From Rhizobium sp. Root1334 (GTDB taxonomy: Bacteria > Pseudomonadota > Alphaproteobacteria > Rhizobiales > Rhizobiaceae), in NCBI RefSeq assembly GCF_001426665.1, contig NZ_LMEY01000001.1, positions 1,464,001 to 1,528,000 of the forward strand: a DNA stretch of 64,000 bases, given 5' to 3'. Within the stretch, counting starts at the first letter, position 1. Every line of letters begins with the position of its first letter. The notes under the pieces were generated by a model. It did not search any database, was not told the DNA's origin, and saw only the letters and a list, made by a program, of their open reading frames with translations. Both the position numbers and the translations under genes were made by a program. Below are positions 45,355-53,865 of the stretch, piece after piece.

Positions 45355-46583
45355 TCGATCGCTCCGCCTTCAGCCATCGTTTCAGGTGCTACCACCGGCG
45401 CCGATACGATTTCGACTGGTGTTCCCTCTACCAGGCCCGCCTGTCCTTCGGTGACGACGATCTCGCCCGCCTTCAGGCCAGTGGCGATGCCGGTCGTATC
45501 CCCAACGCTGAAAGCGACCTTCACCTTGCGCACCTCAACGGTCTTGTCCTTTCTGACGACGTAGCAGACGGCACCGTCGCTCTGCGGCTGCACCGAGACT
45601 GTGGGCACCAGGACCAGGTCCTTCTGCTCACCGGCAGTGACCGTGACACGCAGCGACTGTCCCGGCCAGAATGTCCCGTTGGCATTATCAAGACGCGCCC
45701 GCATCTTGAACGTGCCGGAGGGTGCATCGACCGCATTGTCGATGAACACAATCGGTCCAGTCTCTCCTGCCGTTTTATCCTGCGACAGGGTGGGGGAAAT
45801 GCTGACATTCAGTTGCCCGTCTGCAAGCGCCTGACGGGCGAGAGCCAGATCCGTTTCGGGTAGCGTGAACTCCGCATAGACCGGCTTCATCTGCGTCAGC
45901 GTGACGATATCCTCACCCGGCGCGACATAGGCCCCGGGCGACAACAGGATCACCCCGAGCTTACCGTCGAAGGGTGCGCGCACTTGTGTTTGCGTCAGCG
46001 CCACCTTGTCGGCAGCCAGCGTGGCACTATCGACGCCGATTGCCGCTTCCGCCTGTTTGGCGGCCGCGATTGCATCATCATATTGCTGGCGGGTCTCTGC
46101 GCCGTCATTGCTCAACGCCTCTACCCGCTTGAGGTTTGTATTGGCTTCGTCGAGTGCTGCCTGATCCTTGGCAAGCAGGGCGGTGTCCCGCGCTATGTTC
46201 GCATTGATCGTGCGATCGTCGAGTTGCACCAGCAAGGTGCCCGCGGTGACTTCGGCACCGTCCTTGACCAGGATCTGCGCGACGGTGCCCGATGCCGGGC
46301 TCGAAAGAGCGGTGGACGCGAAGGGGACAATGGTTCCGAGCGAACTGCGCGTCACCGGCAGCGCGCCGGCTTTTGCGGCCGTCGTAGTGACGGTCACGGC
46401 GTTGCGCACATGTCCGGTGGCTGCCGTCGCTTTATCTGCTTCGCTGTTCGGCTTGCTTTCGGCGGAATCGATCGAAAGAAGGCGTGCGATCGGGTCTGGC
46501 AAATAGCGGCCGAGTTCTGCGCGGCCAAGAAAGACACCAGCAGCAACAACAATCACAACAAGAAGTGAATTCCGGTACCGCAT
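45351..46583 (-). CDS. RND efflux periplasmic adaptor subunit
   Basis: A 410-residue membrane fusion protein. From the ATG at 46583 (AAGGAA upstream) it has an N-terminal hydrophobic anchor NSLLVVIVVAAGVFLGRAELG. A lipoyl/hairpin region follows: PASGTVAQILVKDGAEVTAGTLLVQLDDRTI, then NTNLKRVEALSNDGAETRQQYDDAI. Barrel and membrane-proximal domains include RAPFDGKLGVILLSPGAYV and GIATGLKAGEIVVTEGQAGL. The in-frame start at 46607 lacks a ribosome-binding site. It pairs with the MdtBC-like permease downstream. Confidence 0.92.
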   Translation of the reverse strand: MRYRNSLLVVIVVAAGVFLGRAELGRYLPDPIARLLSIDSAESKPNSEADKATAATGHVRNAVTVTTTAAKAGALPVTRSSLGTIVPFASTALSSPASGTVAQILVKDGAEVTAGTLLVQLDDRTINANIARDTALLAKDQAALDEANTNLKRVEALSNDGAETRQQYDDAIAAAKQAEAAIGVDSATLAADKVALTQTQVRAPFDGKLGVILLSPGAYVAPGEDIVTLTQMKPVYAEFTLPETDLALARQALADGQLNVSISPTLSQDKTAGETGPIVFIDNAVDAPSGTFKMRARLDNANGTFWPGQSLRVTVTAGEQKDLVLVPTVSVQPQSDGAVCYVVRKDKTVEVRKVKVAFSVGDTTGIATGLKAGEIVVTEGQAGLVEGTPVEIVSAPVVAPETMAEGGAIE

Positions 46584-46614
46584 GTTGTTTTCCTTCGATG
46601 GCAACAACGCTTTT

Positions 46615-46642
46615 GCCGAATACTCGGATTATCCGAATACTA
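46615..46642 (-). promoter_or_regulatory. Palindrome upstream of the second RND operon
   Basis: TCGGATTATCCGA (46624-46636) is a perfect 13-bp palindrome flanked by the direct repeat GAATAC on both sides. It lies about 40 bases before the adaptor start. It may be the operator of an unlinked repressor or activator; no regulator gene is adjacent except fnrN. Confidence 0.45.
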
Positions 46643-46886
46643 ACGGTTATCAATGACCTCGAACCGGGCAACACGGTGTCAGGAATGACCAGGCCAGAAT
46701 TAAATTCTGTTTAGAATTCCAATGATGATCTTGTCAGAACTGCCTGATCCCGGGGCCGGTTGATTGGCATATCCGCCGGACGATCGGCGCCGCACGGGCG
46801 ACCCGCGACGAAAGGTCCGCGATGCCAGCCAACTTCGCAGCGGCAAAGGCCGGTGGAATCTGCTAATACGTGTTCCAGTTGCAAAT

Positions 46887-47645
46887 TTGACCAAGCATTG
46901 GGGAACCAAACTGTCTGAAACGGCCCGGATCGATATCCACAACTCCGAGACGCCCATTCTCTGTCGAAGCTGCGAAGTGCGTCACAAGGGATTGTGCGGC
47001 GCGCTTGATGCCGGGCAGTTGCTTGCCATGGCAAAGCACACCCGCATGACCCGCCACGAGGCCGGCAAACTGCTGGCCGGCGAGGAAACGCCGATCCAGT
47101 CCTATGCCAACGTCATGCGCGGCGTCGTCAAGCTGACAAAGGTGCTTGAGAACGGCCGCCAGCAGGTCGTCGGCCTGCAGTTCGCGCCGGATTTCCTGGG
47201 CAGACTGTTTGGTCGGGAGAATGCAGTGACGGCAGAGGCTGCGTCCGATGTCGAGCTCTGCGAAGTTCCCCGCGCCGCCTTCGAGCGGCTGGTGGCCGAA
47301 TATCCGCAGATGGAACACCGGCTTTTCGCTCAGGTTTTGCGCGAGCTCGATGAAGCCCGGGACTGGATGGTCACGCTTGGACAGAAGACCGCGGCCGAAA
47401 AGGTCGCCAGCCTATTGTATCTGATCGCTGGCCATATCAACCCATCAACCGGCACCGAAACACGCGACACCGCCGAGTTTGATCTGCCTTTATCGCGCAT
47501 GGACATTGCTGAATTTCTCGGTCTGACGATTGAGACAGTTTCGCGCCAGATCACCAAGCTGCGGACCGAAGGGGTGATTGCCGTAGTCGCCAACCGCGAG
47601 ATCACAGTCCCGAGCCTCAGCCGCCTCAAGGCTCGCTGCGGTTAA
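46887..47645 (+). CDS. fnrN: Crp/Fnr-family oxygen regulator, FnrN type
   Basis: An oxygen-sensing activator of microaerobic genes. The N-terminal cysteine cluster CRSCEVRHKGLCGAL plus a further central Cys (ELCEVPR) fits a [4Fe-4S] FNR. A cAMP-type beta-roll follows (GEETPIQSYANVMRGVVKLTKVLENGRQQVVGLQFAPDFLGRLFG), then the DNA-recognition helix MDIAEFLGLTIETVSRQITKL with the E-SR motif that reads TTGAT. No ATG precedes the Cys cluster in frame. TTG at 46887 is taken as start; TTG at 46764 is the only other longer option. Its predicted targets, the FNR boxes at 48224, 52792 and 56304, lie in the next 10 kb. Confidence 0.9.
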   Translation: MTKHWGTKLSETARIDIHNSETPILCRSCEVRHKGLCGALDAGQLLAMAKHTRMTRHEAGKLLAGEETPIQSYANVMRGVVKLTKVLENGRQQVVGLQFAPDFLGRLFGRENAVTAEAASDVELCEVPRAAFERLVAEYPQMEHRLFAQVLRELDEARDWMVTLGQKTAAEKVASLLYLIAGHINPSTGTETRDTAEFDLPLSRMDIAEFLGLTIETVSRQITKLRTEGVIAVVANREITVPSLSRLKARCG

Positions 47646-48204
47646 CCGGCAACGCCGGGGCTGCGCAAAGCATTGGGAGCAAAACGGTGCAATCAAACCG
47701 GATGCGCCGCCTGGCGCAATCGAAATAGGCCCGCAGCATGTAACCGAGCGTTTCCGGTGACGGTTTGACCAGCCCTGTACCAAACGCGCGCAGAGCATCG
47801 CAGAGCTCTTCGGCATAGCATTCCTCCTCGATCTGCTCGTAGTGGATCTGGTCGAGGATTTCCGGCAGACCAAGCGGCATTCGCCCGCATTTCGCAATGA
47901 ATGGAAGGATGATTTCCTCTTCCAGGCGATGTACGGCCGTCAGGATCGGCGGGATCGCCCGGCGAAGATGCAGGCATTCACCGTGCGCGACATTGTCCGG
48001 CAGCCGGTCTGCAAGACTTTCCAGGGCATCGCACAGGACCATCTGGTCCTTGAGTGCATGTTCCAGCCGATCAAGCGCCGGATGAATTCCTGTTATAACC
48101 TTTTCCCATCCCGGCAGCTTCGCGTCCATCGATGGCCCTCCCCGGTTCGGCATTTGCCCGTGTCGCAGCGAACATGCCGCCGTTTCCTCTGCCTGATGAA
48201 ACAT
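47626..48204 (-). CDS. Hemerythrin HHE-like cation-binding protein
   Basis: A 192-residue all-helical protein. His and acidic residues are spaced as in HHE domains: HPALDRLEHALKDQ, LHLRRAIPPILTAVHRLEEEIILPFI, and IHYEQIEEECYAEELCDAL. It could bind a di-iron centre that senses or carries O2 or NO. The ATG at 48204 has an AGGAGG Shine-Dalgarno. An FNR box overlaps the end of ccoS just upstream, so it is probably induced with the cbb3 oxidase. It converges on fnrN with a 20-base overlap. Exact iron ligands are not certain. Confidence 0.75.
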   Translation of the reverse strand: MFHQAEETAACSLRHGQMPNRGGPSMDAKLPGWEKVITGIHPALDRLEHALKDQMVLCDALESLADRLPDNVAHGECLHLRRAIPPILTAVHRLEEEIILPFIAKCGRMPLGLPEILDQIHYEQIEEECYAEELCDALRAFGTGLVKPSPETLGYMLRAYFDCARRRIRFDCTVLLPMLCAAPALPVNRSEP

Positions 48205-48223
48205 CCACGCGCCTCCTGCCACC

Positions 48224-48237
48224 TTGACCTCGATCAA
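48224..48237 (-). promoter_or_regulatory. FNR box upstream of the hemerythrin-like gene
   Basis: On the minus strand TTGATCGAGGTCAA matches the FNR/FnrN consensus TTGAT-N4-ATCAA with one mismatch. It lies 20 bases before the hemerythrin-like start, overlapping the last codon of ccoS. That is close to the start codon, so the transcript would be nearly leaderless or the site may act on an internal promoter. Confidence 0.7.
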
Positions 48238-48404
48238 GTAGCCCCGTTGTCTTTCGGCTGTGTGCGCTCGTCATCAAGCAGTATCCGCTGTGCCGCGCCG
48301 TCCATGTCCTCGTACTGACCGCTCCTCAGCGACCAGATGAAAGCGCCGAGCCCGGCCAATCCGAGCGAGATGGCAACTGGCATGAGATAGATCAGCGATT
48401 TCAT
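48234..48404 (-). CDS. ccoS: CcoS/FixS cbb3 oxidase maturation protein
   Basis: A 56-residue protein (MKSLIYLMPVAISLGLAGLG, AFIWSLRSGQYEDMDGAAQR, ILLDDE). It has one TM helix and the FixS signature WSLRSGQYEDMDGAAxRIL. CcoS is needed for haem/copper incorporation into CcoN. It overlaps the ccoI stop by four bases. Confidence 0.95.
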   Translation of the reverse strand: MKSLIYLMPVAISLGLAGLGAFIWSLRSGQYEDMDGAAQRILLDDERTQPKDNGAT

Positions 48405-50668
48405 CGCAACTGGCCCTCCGGGTTGGCAGCTGGCGATAATGACGGCGCGTCGAAATGGCCCGCCCCGGCATTGAGACGCAGGGCGTTGCCGATCACCAGC
48501 AGCGAGGATGCAGACATGGCGATGGCGGCAACGAGCGGCGTCACGTAGCCAAAAACCGCGATAGGGATGGCAAAAGCGTTGTAGCCGATTGCCAGCGCCA
48601 GATTCTGCCGGATCAACCGGCCAGCCCCGCGCGACACATCCAGCGCCACGGTAACGGCGCTCAGCGAATCGCGCAGGAAAACGAAATCGGCGGCATTGCG
48701 GCCAACGTCCGCAGCCGTCGCCGGTGCCATGGAAACATGCGCTGCGGCAAGCGCCGGGGCGTCGTTGAGCCCGTCCCCGACCATCAGCGGTCGCCGGCCC
48801 TCCCGCGCCAGTGTCTGCAGGCGTTCGAGTTTGCCGGCGGGTAAAAGCCCGGCGCCATAGCGTTGGATCTTCAAGGTTTTCGCAACAGACTGCACCGCCG
48901 CCTGTGTGTCCCCCGAAAGAAGTTCGACAGCCATGCCGCTCTGATGCAGATGCTCGATGGTCGAAGCCGCATCCGGGCGAAGCTTGTCGCGGAAGGTGAA
49001 GCGGGCAATGACGATCCCGTCTTCCGAAAGCGCCGTCGTCGTGCCCGGCGCGCCCGGTTCGATCGTTCCCGCCCAGGGGCTGCGCCCAAGGCGATAGGTC
49101 TTGTCGGCTATCGCCGCCTCGATCCCGAGCCCCGGATGTTCGGTGACCCGGTCAGCCCGGACATCCGGATAATGAAGGCCGGGATGCGCTTTCCAGATGG
49201 CGCGTGAGGCGGGATGGCTTGAATATCCCGCCAGGGAGACAGCGACGGCAAGAGCTGTTTCGTCCCGCGCGTCGCTGCTGGCAAGACTCAACTGGCCCAA
49301 CGTCAGGGTTCCCGTCTTGTCGAATACGGCAGTATCCGCCTCGGCAAGCCGTTCCATGGCCGACCCGTCCTTGACCATGATGCCGCGTTCGAACAACCGG
49401 CGCGCGGCAACGACCTGGACGATCGGAACAGCCAGTCCCAAGGCGCATGGGCAGGTGATGATCAGAACCGCAATCGCGATGGTGATGGCCTTGTGCCAAT
49501 CACCCGAGACCAGCAGCCAGCCGATCCCTGTGAGAAATGCGGTCAGATGAACCGCCGGTGCATAATAGGTCGCGGCCCGGTCGGCGATGCGCCGGTAGAG
49601 CCCACGGCCAGCTTCGGCCGCTTCCATCAGCCGGATGACTTCGGCGAGAAACGATGCTTCAGCAGCGGCGGTGACTTCGATCGTCAGCGGGCCTGTCAGG
49701 TTGAGCGTACCGGCGCTGATGGTATCGCCGGCCTTTACCGGACGCGGGTCGCTTTCGCCCGTCACCAGCGAGCAATCGAGCTCGGAGAGACCCTGCCGGA
49801 CGATGGCATCGACTGGAATGCGATCACCGGCGGCAATGAACACCTTCATTCCGGGCTCTATCCGCGCGAGCGGCATATATTCACGGCTACCATCCGGTCC
49901 AAGAACCACCGCGCCCGCAGGGGTCATCCGCACGAGACTGCTGACGGCCGAGCGGGCCTTCTCACGCATGACGTGATCAAGCACGCGACCGATCAAAAGG
50001 AAAAACAGAAGCGAGGCGACGGCATCGAAATAGGCATGCTGGCCGTGGTTGATCGTCTCGTAAAGGCTCATACCAAAGGCAAGCGAGATGCCGACCGCGA
50101 TGGGCACGTCCATGTTGGTGCGGCCATGCCGGAGCGCCGATACCGCCGAGCGAAAGAAGATGCCGCCGCCGAACAGGAGCGCCGGCAGCGCAATCAGCGC
50201 CGAAATCCAGTGGAACAAATCGCGCGTTGCACCTTCGGCCCCCGACCAGACAGAGACGGACAAGAGCATGATGTTCGCCGTGGCAAAACCGCAGACAGCG
50301 ACCGCCCGGATCAGCTCGGACCGGGTGCGATCACCTTCACCGTCCTGCTCGGAAAACAGATGTGCGGGATAACCGAGCCGGTACAACACCCCACAGAAAT
50401 CCGGAACAGCTCCATCGCGCCAGCGGATCGAAACTCGCCGGGTGGAGAGGTTGACGCGGGCATGCTCGACGCCCTCGAGCTTGCTCAGCGCCCGCTCGAT
50501 CTTGCCGATGCAGGCAGCGCAATGCACATCCGGCACGGACAGATTGGTCTGCCTCAAACCGTCGCCGAGCACGTGGCTGAGCAGGCGGATTTCATCCGCC
50601 GGCGGAATCGCCTGGCGCTCCGCCTCCAGCTCGAGCATCGATGCATTGCCGACGGCACAGCAGCTCAT
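48401..50668 (-). CDS. ccoI: CcoI/FixI copper-transporting P1B-type ATPase
   Basis: A 755-residue heavy-metal ATPase that delivers copper for CuB assembly of cbb3 oxidase. The N-terminal HMA domain has CAACIGKIERAL, the actuator loop LVTGESDPRPV, the ion-binding motif CPCALGLAVP, the phosphorylation site DKTGTLTLGQ, and the hinge GDGLNDAPALAAAHV. It begins MSCCAVGN. It is flanked by ccoH and ccoS with four-base overlaps, the standard ccoGHIS order. Confidence 0.96.
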   Translation of the reverse strand: MSCCAVGNASMLELEAERQAIPPADEIRLLSHVLGDGLRQTNLSVPDVHCAACIGKIERALSKLEGVEHARVNLSTRRVSIRWRDGAVPDFCGVLYRLGYPAHLFSEQDGEGDRTRSELIRAVAVCGFATANIMLLSVSVWSGAEGATRDLFHWISALIALPALLFGGGIFFRSAVSALRHGRTNMDVPIAVGISLAFGMSLYETINHGQHAYFDAVASLLFFLLIGRVLDHVMREKARSAVSSLVRMTPAGAVVLGPDGSREYMPLARIEPGMKVFIAAGDRIPVDAIVRQGLSELDCSLVTGESDPRPVKAGDTISAGTLNLTGPLTIEVTAAAEASFLAEVIRLMEAAEAGRGLYRRIADRAATYYAPAVHLTAFLTGIGWLLVSGDWHKAITIAIAVLIITCPCALGLAVPIVQVVAARRLFERGIMVKDGSAMERLAEADTAVFDKTGTLTLGQLSLASSDARDETALAVAVSLAGYSSHPASRAIWKAHPGLHYPDVRADRVTEHPGLGIEAAIADKTYRLGRSPWAGTIEPGAPGTTTALSEDGIVIARFTFRDKLRPDAASTIEHLHQSGMAVELLSGDTQAAVQSVAKTLKIQRYGAGLLPAGKLERLQTLAREGRRPLMVGDGLNDAPALAAAHVSMAPATAADVGRNAADFVFLRDSLSAVTVALDVSRGAGRLIRQNLALAIGYNAFAIPIAVFGYVTPLVAAIAMSASSLLVIGNALRLNAGAGHFDAPSLSPAANPEGQLR

Positions 50669-51153
50669 TGGCGTTTTCCATCCTTGATCAGAACACGTTC
50701 GCTATGGCGGTAGGGCACGGCCAGGCCGCCTTCGACCTCGACATTGACCACCCAGATGCCGGGAGATACCGCTGAGGAGGCGCTGAGCTGGCCATCTCCC
50801 GACGGAACCAGTACCGCCGACCAGTCCGCCGCCTCAAAGCTCGGATGCTGGAAGGTCGCTTTGCCACCGGTCATTTTCACCGGATTGCCAATACGGTCGG
50901 CCAGCGTGAAGGTGATCTTTCCAGCGGCGATGTCGAGCTTCGGCACCCAGCCGAGATCGTTCTGGGCTCGTACCGCGATCATCTTTTCGTTGAACTGCTG
51001 GCTGGCGACATAGGAATTCTCGACCACCAGTCCGGTCCAGCTGGTCACGGCAAACCGCGCCATGACAAAGTTGACGGCGATAATGACCCCGAAGAAGGCA
51101 AGCATGATCAGCAGCATATGCCGGCCGGTAAATTCACGGGATTGAAGTTTCAT
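50665..51153 (-). CDS. ccoH: CcoH/FixH cbb3 oxidase assembly protein
   Basis: A 162-residue membrane-anchored protein with one N-terminal TM segment (MLLIMLAFFGVIIAVNFVMA). The FixH motif region is SWTGLVVENSYVASQQFNEK, followed by a periplasmic domain (GKITFTLADRIGNPV, GIWVVNVEVEG). It is required for stable cbb3 assembly and copper delivery with CcoI. It overlaps both neighbours by four bases. Confidence 0.94.
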   Translation of the reverse strand: MKLQSREFTGRHMLLIMLAFFGVIIAVNFVMARFAVTSWTGLVVENSYVASQQFNEKMIAVRAQNDLGWVPKLDIAAGKITFTLADRIGNPVKMTGGKATFQHPSFEAADWSAVLVPSGDGQLSASSAVSPGIWVVNVEVEGGLAVPYRHSERVLIKDGKRQ

Positions 51154-52709
51154 TTCGAGCCTCCCGGTGCCTGGAATGTTGCCGTGTAGGTTTTTGTCTC
51201 GGGGCCTTCTGTATCCTCGATGACGAACCGGAAGGTCTGCACCTGCTTGTCAGCAACGTGGCGCGGCTGGGTGACAAAAACCTTCAGGCTGCGCAGACGG
51301 TCCGGCTCGACCGGTACAAGGAATGTTCCGTCACCCTGAGCCTCGTTACCGGCGATCGCGACGGAGCTTTGCGGCAAGCCCTCGATCCGCACGGCCATCA
51401 CACGCGGCTTGGCGATCATGTTGAGGATTTTCAGTGTGTAACCATTGCGCACCGATCCATCCGACAACATGACGAATTGCGGATTACGATCATGCAGGAC
51501 GTTGACGTCGAGCCGGTCGCGGGTGACCAGCGCATAAACGAGGCCGATGCCGACCAGCGACCAGAGTGCGGCGTAGAGCAACGTTCTTGGCCGCAGGAAC
51601 GAGGCGAGACTGATATGGCGCAGCGTCGCCGCGAGCTTGCCGTCAGGTGTGCGGACGCGCGCCGGGTCGATCGGCTGGGTGCCTCCGGCCGTCGCCAGCG
51701 CCATGTTGGCATTGTAGTCGTTGAGTGTCGTATAGGAGATCAACCCGCGCTCCCGGCCGAGCTTGTCCATCACGCCGTCACAGGCGTCGATGCACAGCGC
51801 GCAGGTGATGCACTCCAGCTGCTGGCCGTCGCGGATATCGATCCCCATCGGACAGACGGCGACACAGGCGTTGCAATCGACGCAATCGCCGACCACCGCA
51901 CCCTGCGCTGCCGATTTCTTGGCGTGGCGCGAACGCGGCTCGCCGCGCCAGTCGTTGTAGGTCACCGTCAGCGACGCCTCGTCGAGCATCGCCGCCTGGA
52001 TGCGCGGCCACGGGCACATATAGGTGCAGACCTGCTCGCGCATCAGCCCACCGAAGATGTAGGTCGTTGCCGTCAGGCACGCGATGGTGCTGTAGGCGAC
52101 GATTTCAGCCTGGCCGGTGAAGACATCGACAAGCAGTGTCGGTGCATCGGCAAAATAGAAGATCCAGGCCCCGCCGGTGGCCACCGCGATCAGCAGCCAG
52201 ATGACGTGTTTGGTGGTCCGCAACACCAGCTTGCGCGGCGAATAGGATTCCTTGTCGAGCTTGATGCGCGCATTGCGATCACCCTCGATCGCCCGCTCGA
52301 CGACCAGAAAGAGGTCAACCCAGACTGTCTGCGGGCACGTATAGCCGCACCAGGCGCGCCCGACCGTCGAGGTCAAAAGGAACAGGCCGAGACCGGCCAT
52401 GACCAGCAGACCGGCAACGTAGAAAAACTCCTGCGGCCAGATTTCGATGAAGAAGAAATAGAAACGCCGGTTGGCGATATCGATCAGCACGGCCTGATCC
52501 GGTGCATAACCGCCACGGTCCCAGCGCAGCCAGGGCACCAGATAGTAGATGCCGAGCGTGATCGCCATAATGAGCCATTTGAAACGGCGAAATCCTCCCG
52601 AGGCGCGCTTCGGGAAGATCTTTTTACGCGGCGCATAAAGCACCTGCCGCTGCTTCTGCGAATTGACCGCCTCGGCGTCCAGTCTTTCGATGTCCATTTT
52701 TTCCAGCAT
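51150..52709 (-). CDS. ccoG: CcoG/FixG polyferredoxin-like copper-reducing protein
   Basis: An integral membrane ferredoxin-type protein of about 519 residues. It has several TM segments (FKWLIMAITLGIYYLVPWL; GAWIFYFADAPTLLVDVF), CGYTCPQTVW and CTYMCPWPRIQ. Two [4Fe-4S] motifs are CVDCNACVAVCPMGIDI and CITCALCIDACD. A C-terminal Ig-like FixG domain follows. CcoG-type proteins reduce Cu(II) for oxidase assembly. The frame opens at a TTG inside the FNR box (52805), so an internal ATG must be used; 52709 has GAGGG six bases upstream, 52697 is an alternative. Confidence 0.93.
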   Translation of the reverse strand: MLEKMDIERLDAEAVNSQKQRQVLYAPRKKIFPKRASGGFRRFKWLIMAITLGIYYLVPWLRWDRGGYAPDQAVLIDIANRRFYFFFIEIWPQEFFYVAGLLVMAGLGLFLLTSTVGRAWCGYTCPQTVWVDLFLVVERAIEGDRNARIKLDKESYSPRKLVLRTTKHVIWLLIAVATGGAWIFYFADAPTLLVDVFTGQAEIVAYSTIACLTATTYIFGGLMREQVCTYMCPWPRIQAAMLDEASLTVTYNDWRGEPRSRHAKKSAAQGAVVGDCVDCNACVAVCPMGIDIRDGQQLECITCALCIDACDGVMDKLGRERGLISYTTLNDYNANMALATAGGTQPIDPARVRTPDGKLAATLRHISLASFLRPRTLLYAALWSLVGIGLVYALVTRDRLDVNVLHDRNPQFVMLSDGSVRNGYTLKILNMIAKPRVMAVRIEGLPQSSVAIAGNEAQGDGTFLVPVEPDRLRSLKVFVTQPRHVADKQVQTFRFVIEDTEGPETKTYTATFQAPGGSK

Positions 52710-52791
52710 TCCAGCCCTCAAGGGCATGACGCCGGCAAGGCCGGCCACTCGTCTTTGAACCGGAGAGTGGCACGTGATGGCGCCAATCTCC

Positions 52792-52805
52792 TTGATCGAG
52801 GTCAA
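52792..52805. promoter_or_regulatory. FNR box upstream of ccoGHIS
   Basis: TTGATCGAGGTCAA, one mismatch from the FNR consensus and identical to the box of the hemerythrin-like gene. It lies in the gap between ccoP (ends 52826) and the preferred ccoG start, 83 bases before that start. It indicates that ccoGHIS has its own FnrN-dependent promoter. Confidence 0.8.
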
Positions 52806-52825
52806 GCGACCGTAACGCGAGAAAT

Positions 52826-53701
52826 CTATTTGCCGCCGCCGAGCGAATAGACATATGCCGCAAGTTCCTTGACCGTGACATCACCAAGGCGTCCGCCCCA
52901 GGCCGGCATGACGCCGTGTTTCGGCGCACGGATTTGCGCGGCGATCGCCTCCTCACCATCCACCAGCAACGACAGGCTGTCGGCAAGATTGGGCGCGCCC
53001 ATCTCCTGATTACCCTCGCCACGGTCGCCGTGGCAGCTCGCGCAGTTCTGGGCGAATATCTGCGCGCCGGGCGCCGTTTCCTCCGGAAAGCCGGTGCCGT
53101 TCGACAGATCGGCAACGAACGTGGCGACGGACGCGATCTCCTCGGGTTTCAGAATGTCGCCGAAGGCGGGCATTTCGCTGACATGCGTGTCGGCGTCTTC
53201 CGGCGCACGAACACCATGGGCGATCGTCGTCAGAATCTGCTCCGGCGTTCCACCCCAGAGCCAATCATCATCATTGAGGTTCGGGAACCCTTTCGAACCC
53301 TGCGCGCCCGATCCATGGCACTGGATGCAGTTGACTTTGAAGGCGGCGCTGCCGGCGGCCGTTGCAACCGTTCGCAGCGTCTCGTCGGCAAGAATCTGTT
53401 GCATATCGGCGGCCTTAATGGCCGCGACATAGCCTGAGCGAGCCGCTTCGGCAGCGGCCAGTTCGGAGCGTACATCGGCACGGCTCGAATAGCCAAGCAC
53501 GCCAGTGGTGGCGGACGTCAGCAACGGCCAGGCAGGATAGAAGACCGTGTAGACCAGGGCCCAGACGATACAGGCATAGAAGGACACGACCCACCAACGC
53601 GGCAGCGGATTGTTGAGCTCCTTGATGCCATCCCATTCGTGCCCGGTCGTCGATACGCCCGACAACTCGTCCAGATGAGGATCTTTATGAGGATCGTGCA
53701 T
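52826..53701 (-). CDS. ccoP: CcoP/FixP diheme c-type cytochrome subunit of cbb3 oxidase
   Basis: A 291-residue subunit that passes electrons to CcoO/CcoN. The N-terminal region is LSGVSTTGHEWDGIKELNNPLPRWW with one TM helix (WVVSFYACIVWALVYTVFYPA). Two periplasmic haem c motifs are CIQCHGSG and CASCHGDRG, each with distal Met (VSEMPAFGD, GVMPAWGG). The ATG at 53701 is preferred because AAGGA lies eight bases upstream; 53710 is possible but overlaps ccoQ. Confidence 0.95.
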   Translation of the reverse strand: MHDPHKDPHLDELSGVSTTGHEWDGIKELNNPLPRWWVVSFYACIVWALVYTVFYPAWPLLTSATTGVLGYSSRADVRSELAAAEAARSGYVAAIKAADMQQILADETLRTVATAAGSAAFKVNCIQCHGSGAQGSKGFPNLNDDDWLWGGTPEQILTTIAHGVRAPEDADTHVSEMPAFGDILKPEEIASVATFVADLSNGTGFPEETAPGAQIFAQNCASCHGDRGEGNQEMGAPNLADSLSLLVDGEEAIAAQIRAPKHGVMPAWGGRLGDVTVKELAAYVYSLGGGK

Positions 53702-53702
53702 G

Positions 53703-53852
53703 TCAGTCATCCTTGAGCGGGATTTGTGCGGCTTCATCGGCAGATTTCCGGCTACCGGGGCGGAACGCGAAGATCAGCGTGCCGACGAAGAACAGCGTCA
53801 TCGCCAGAAGGCCCCAGCTGTCGGCGAAGGTCCGTAGTTGTTGGTATTCCAT
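53703..53852 (-). CDS. ccoQ: CcoQ/FixQ small subunit of cbb3 oxidase
   Basis: A 49-residue peptide (MEYQQLRTFADSWGLLAMTL, then FFVGTLIFAFRPGSRKSADE) with one TM helix and the conserved FAFRPGSRK tail. A GAGGAGG Shine-Dalgarno precedes the ATG. The longer frame to 54068 is antisense-like read-through inside ccoO and is rejected. CcoQ stabilises the core complex. Confidence 0.95.
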   Translation of the reverse strand: MEYQQLRTFADSWGLLAMTLFFVGTLIFAFRPGSRKSADEAAQIPLKDD

Positions 53853-53865
53853 CTGGTTTTCCTCC

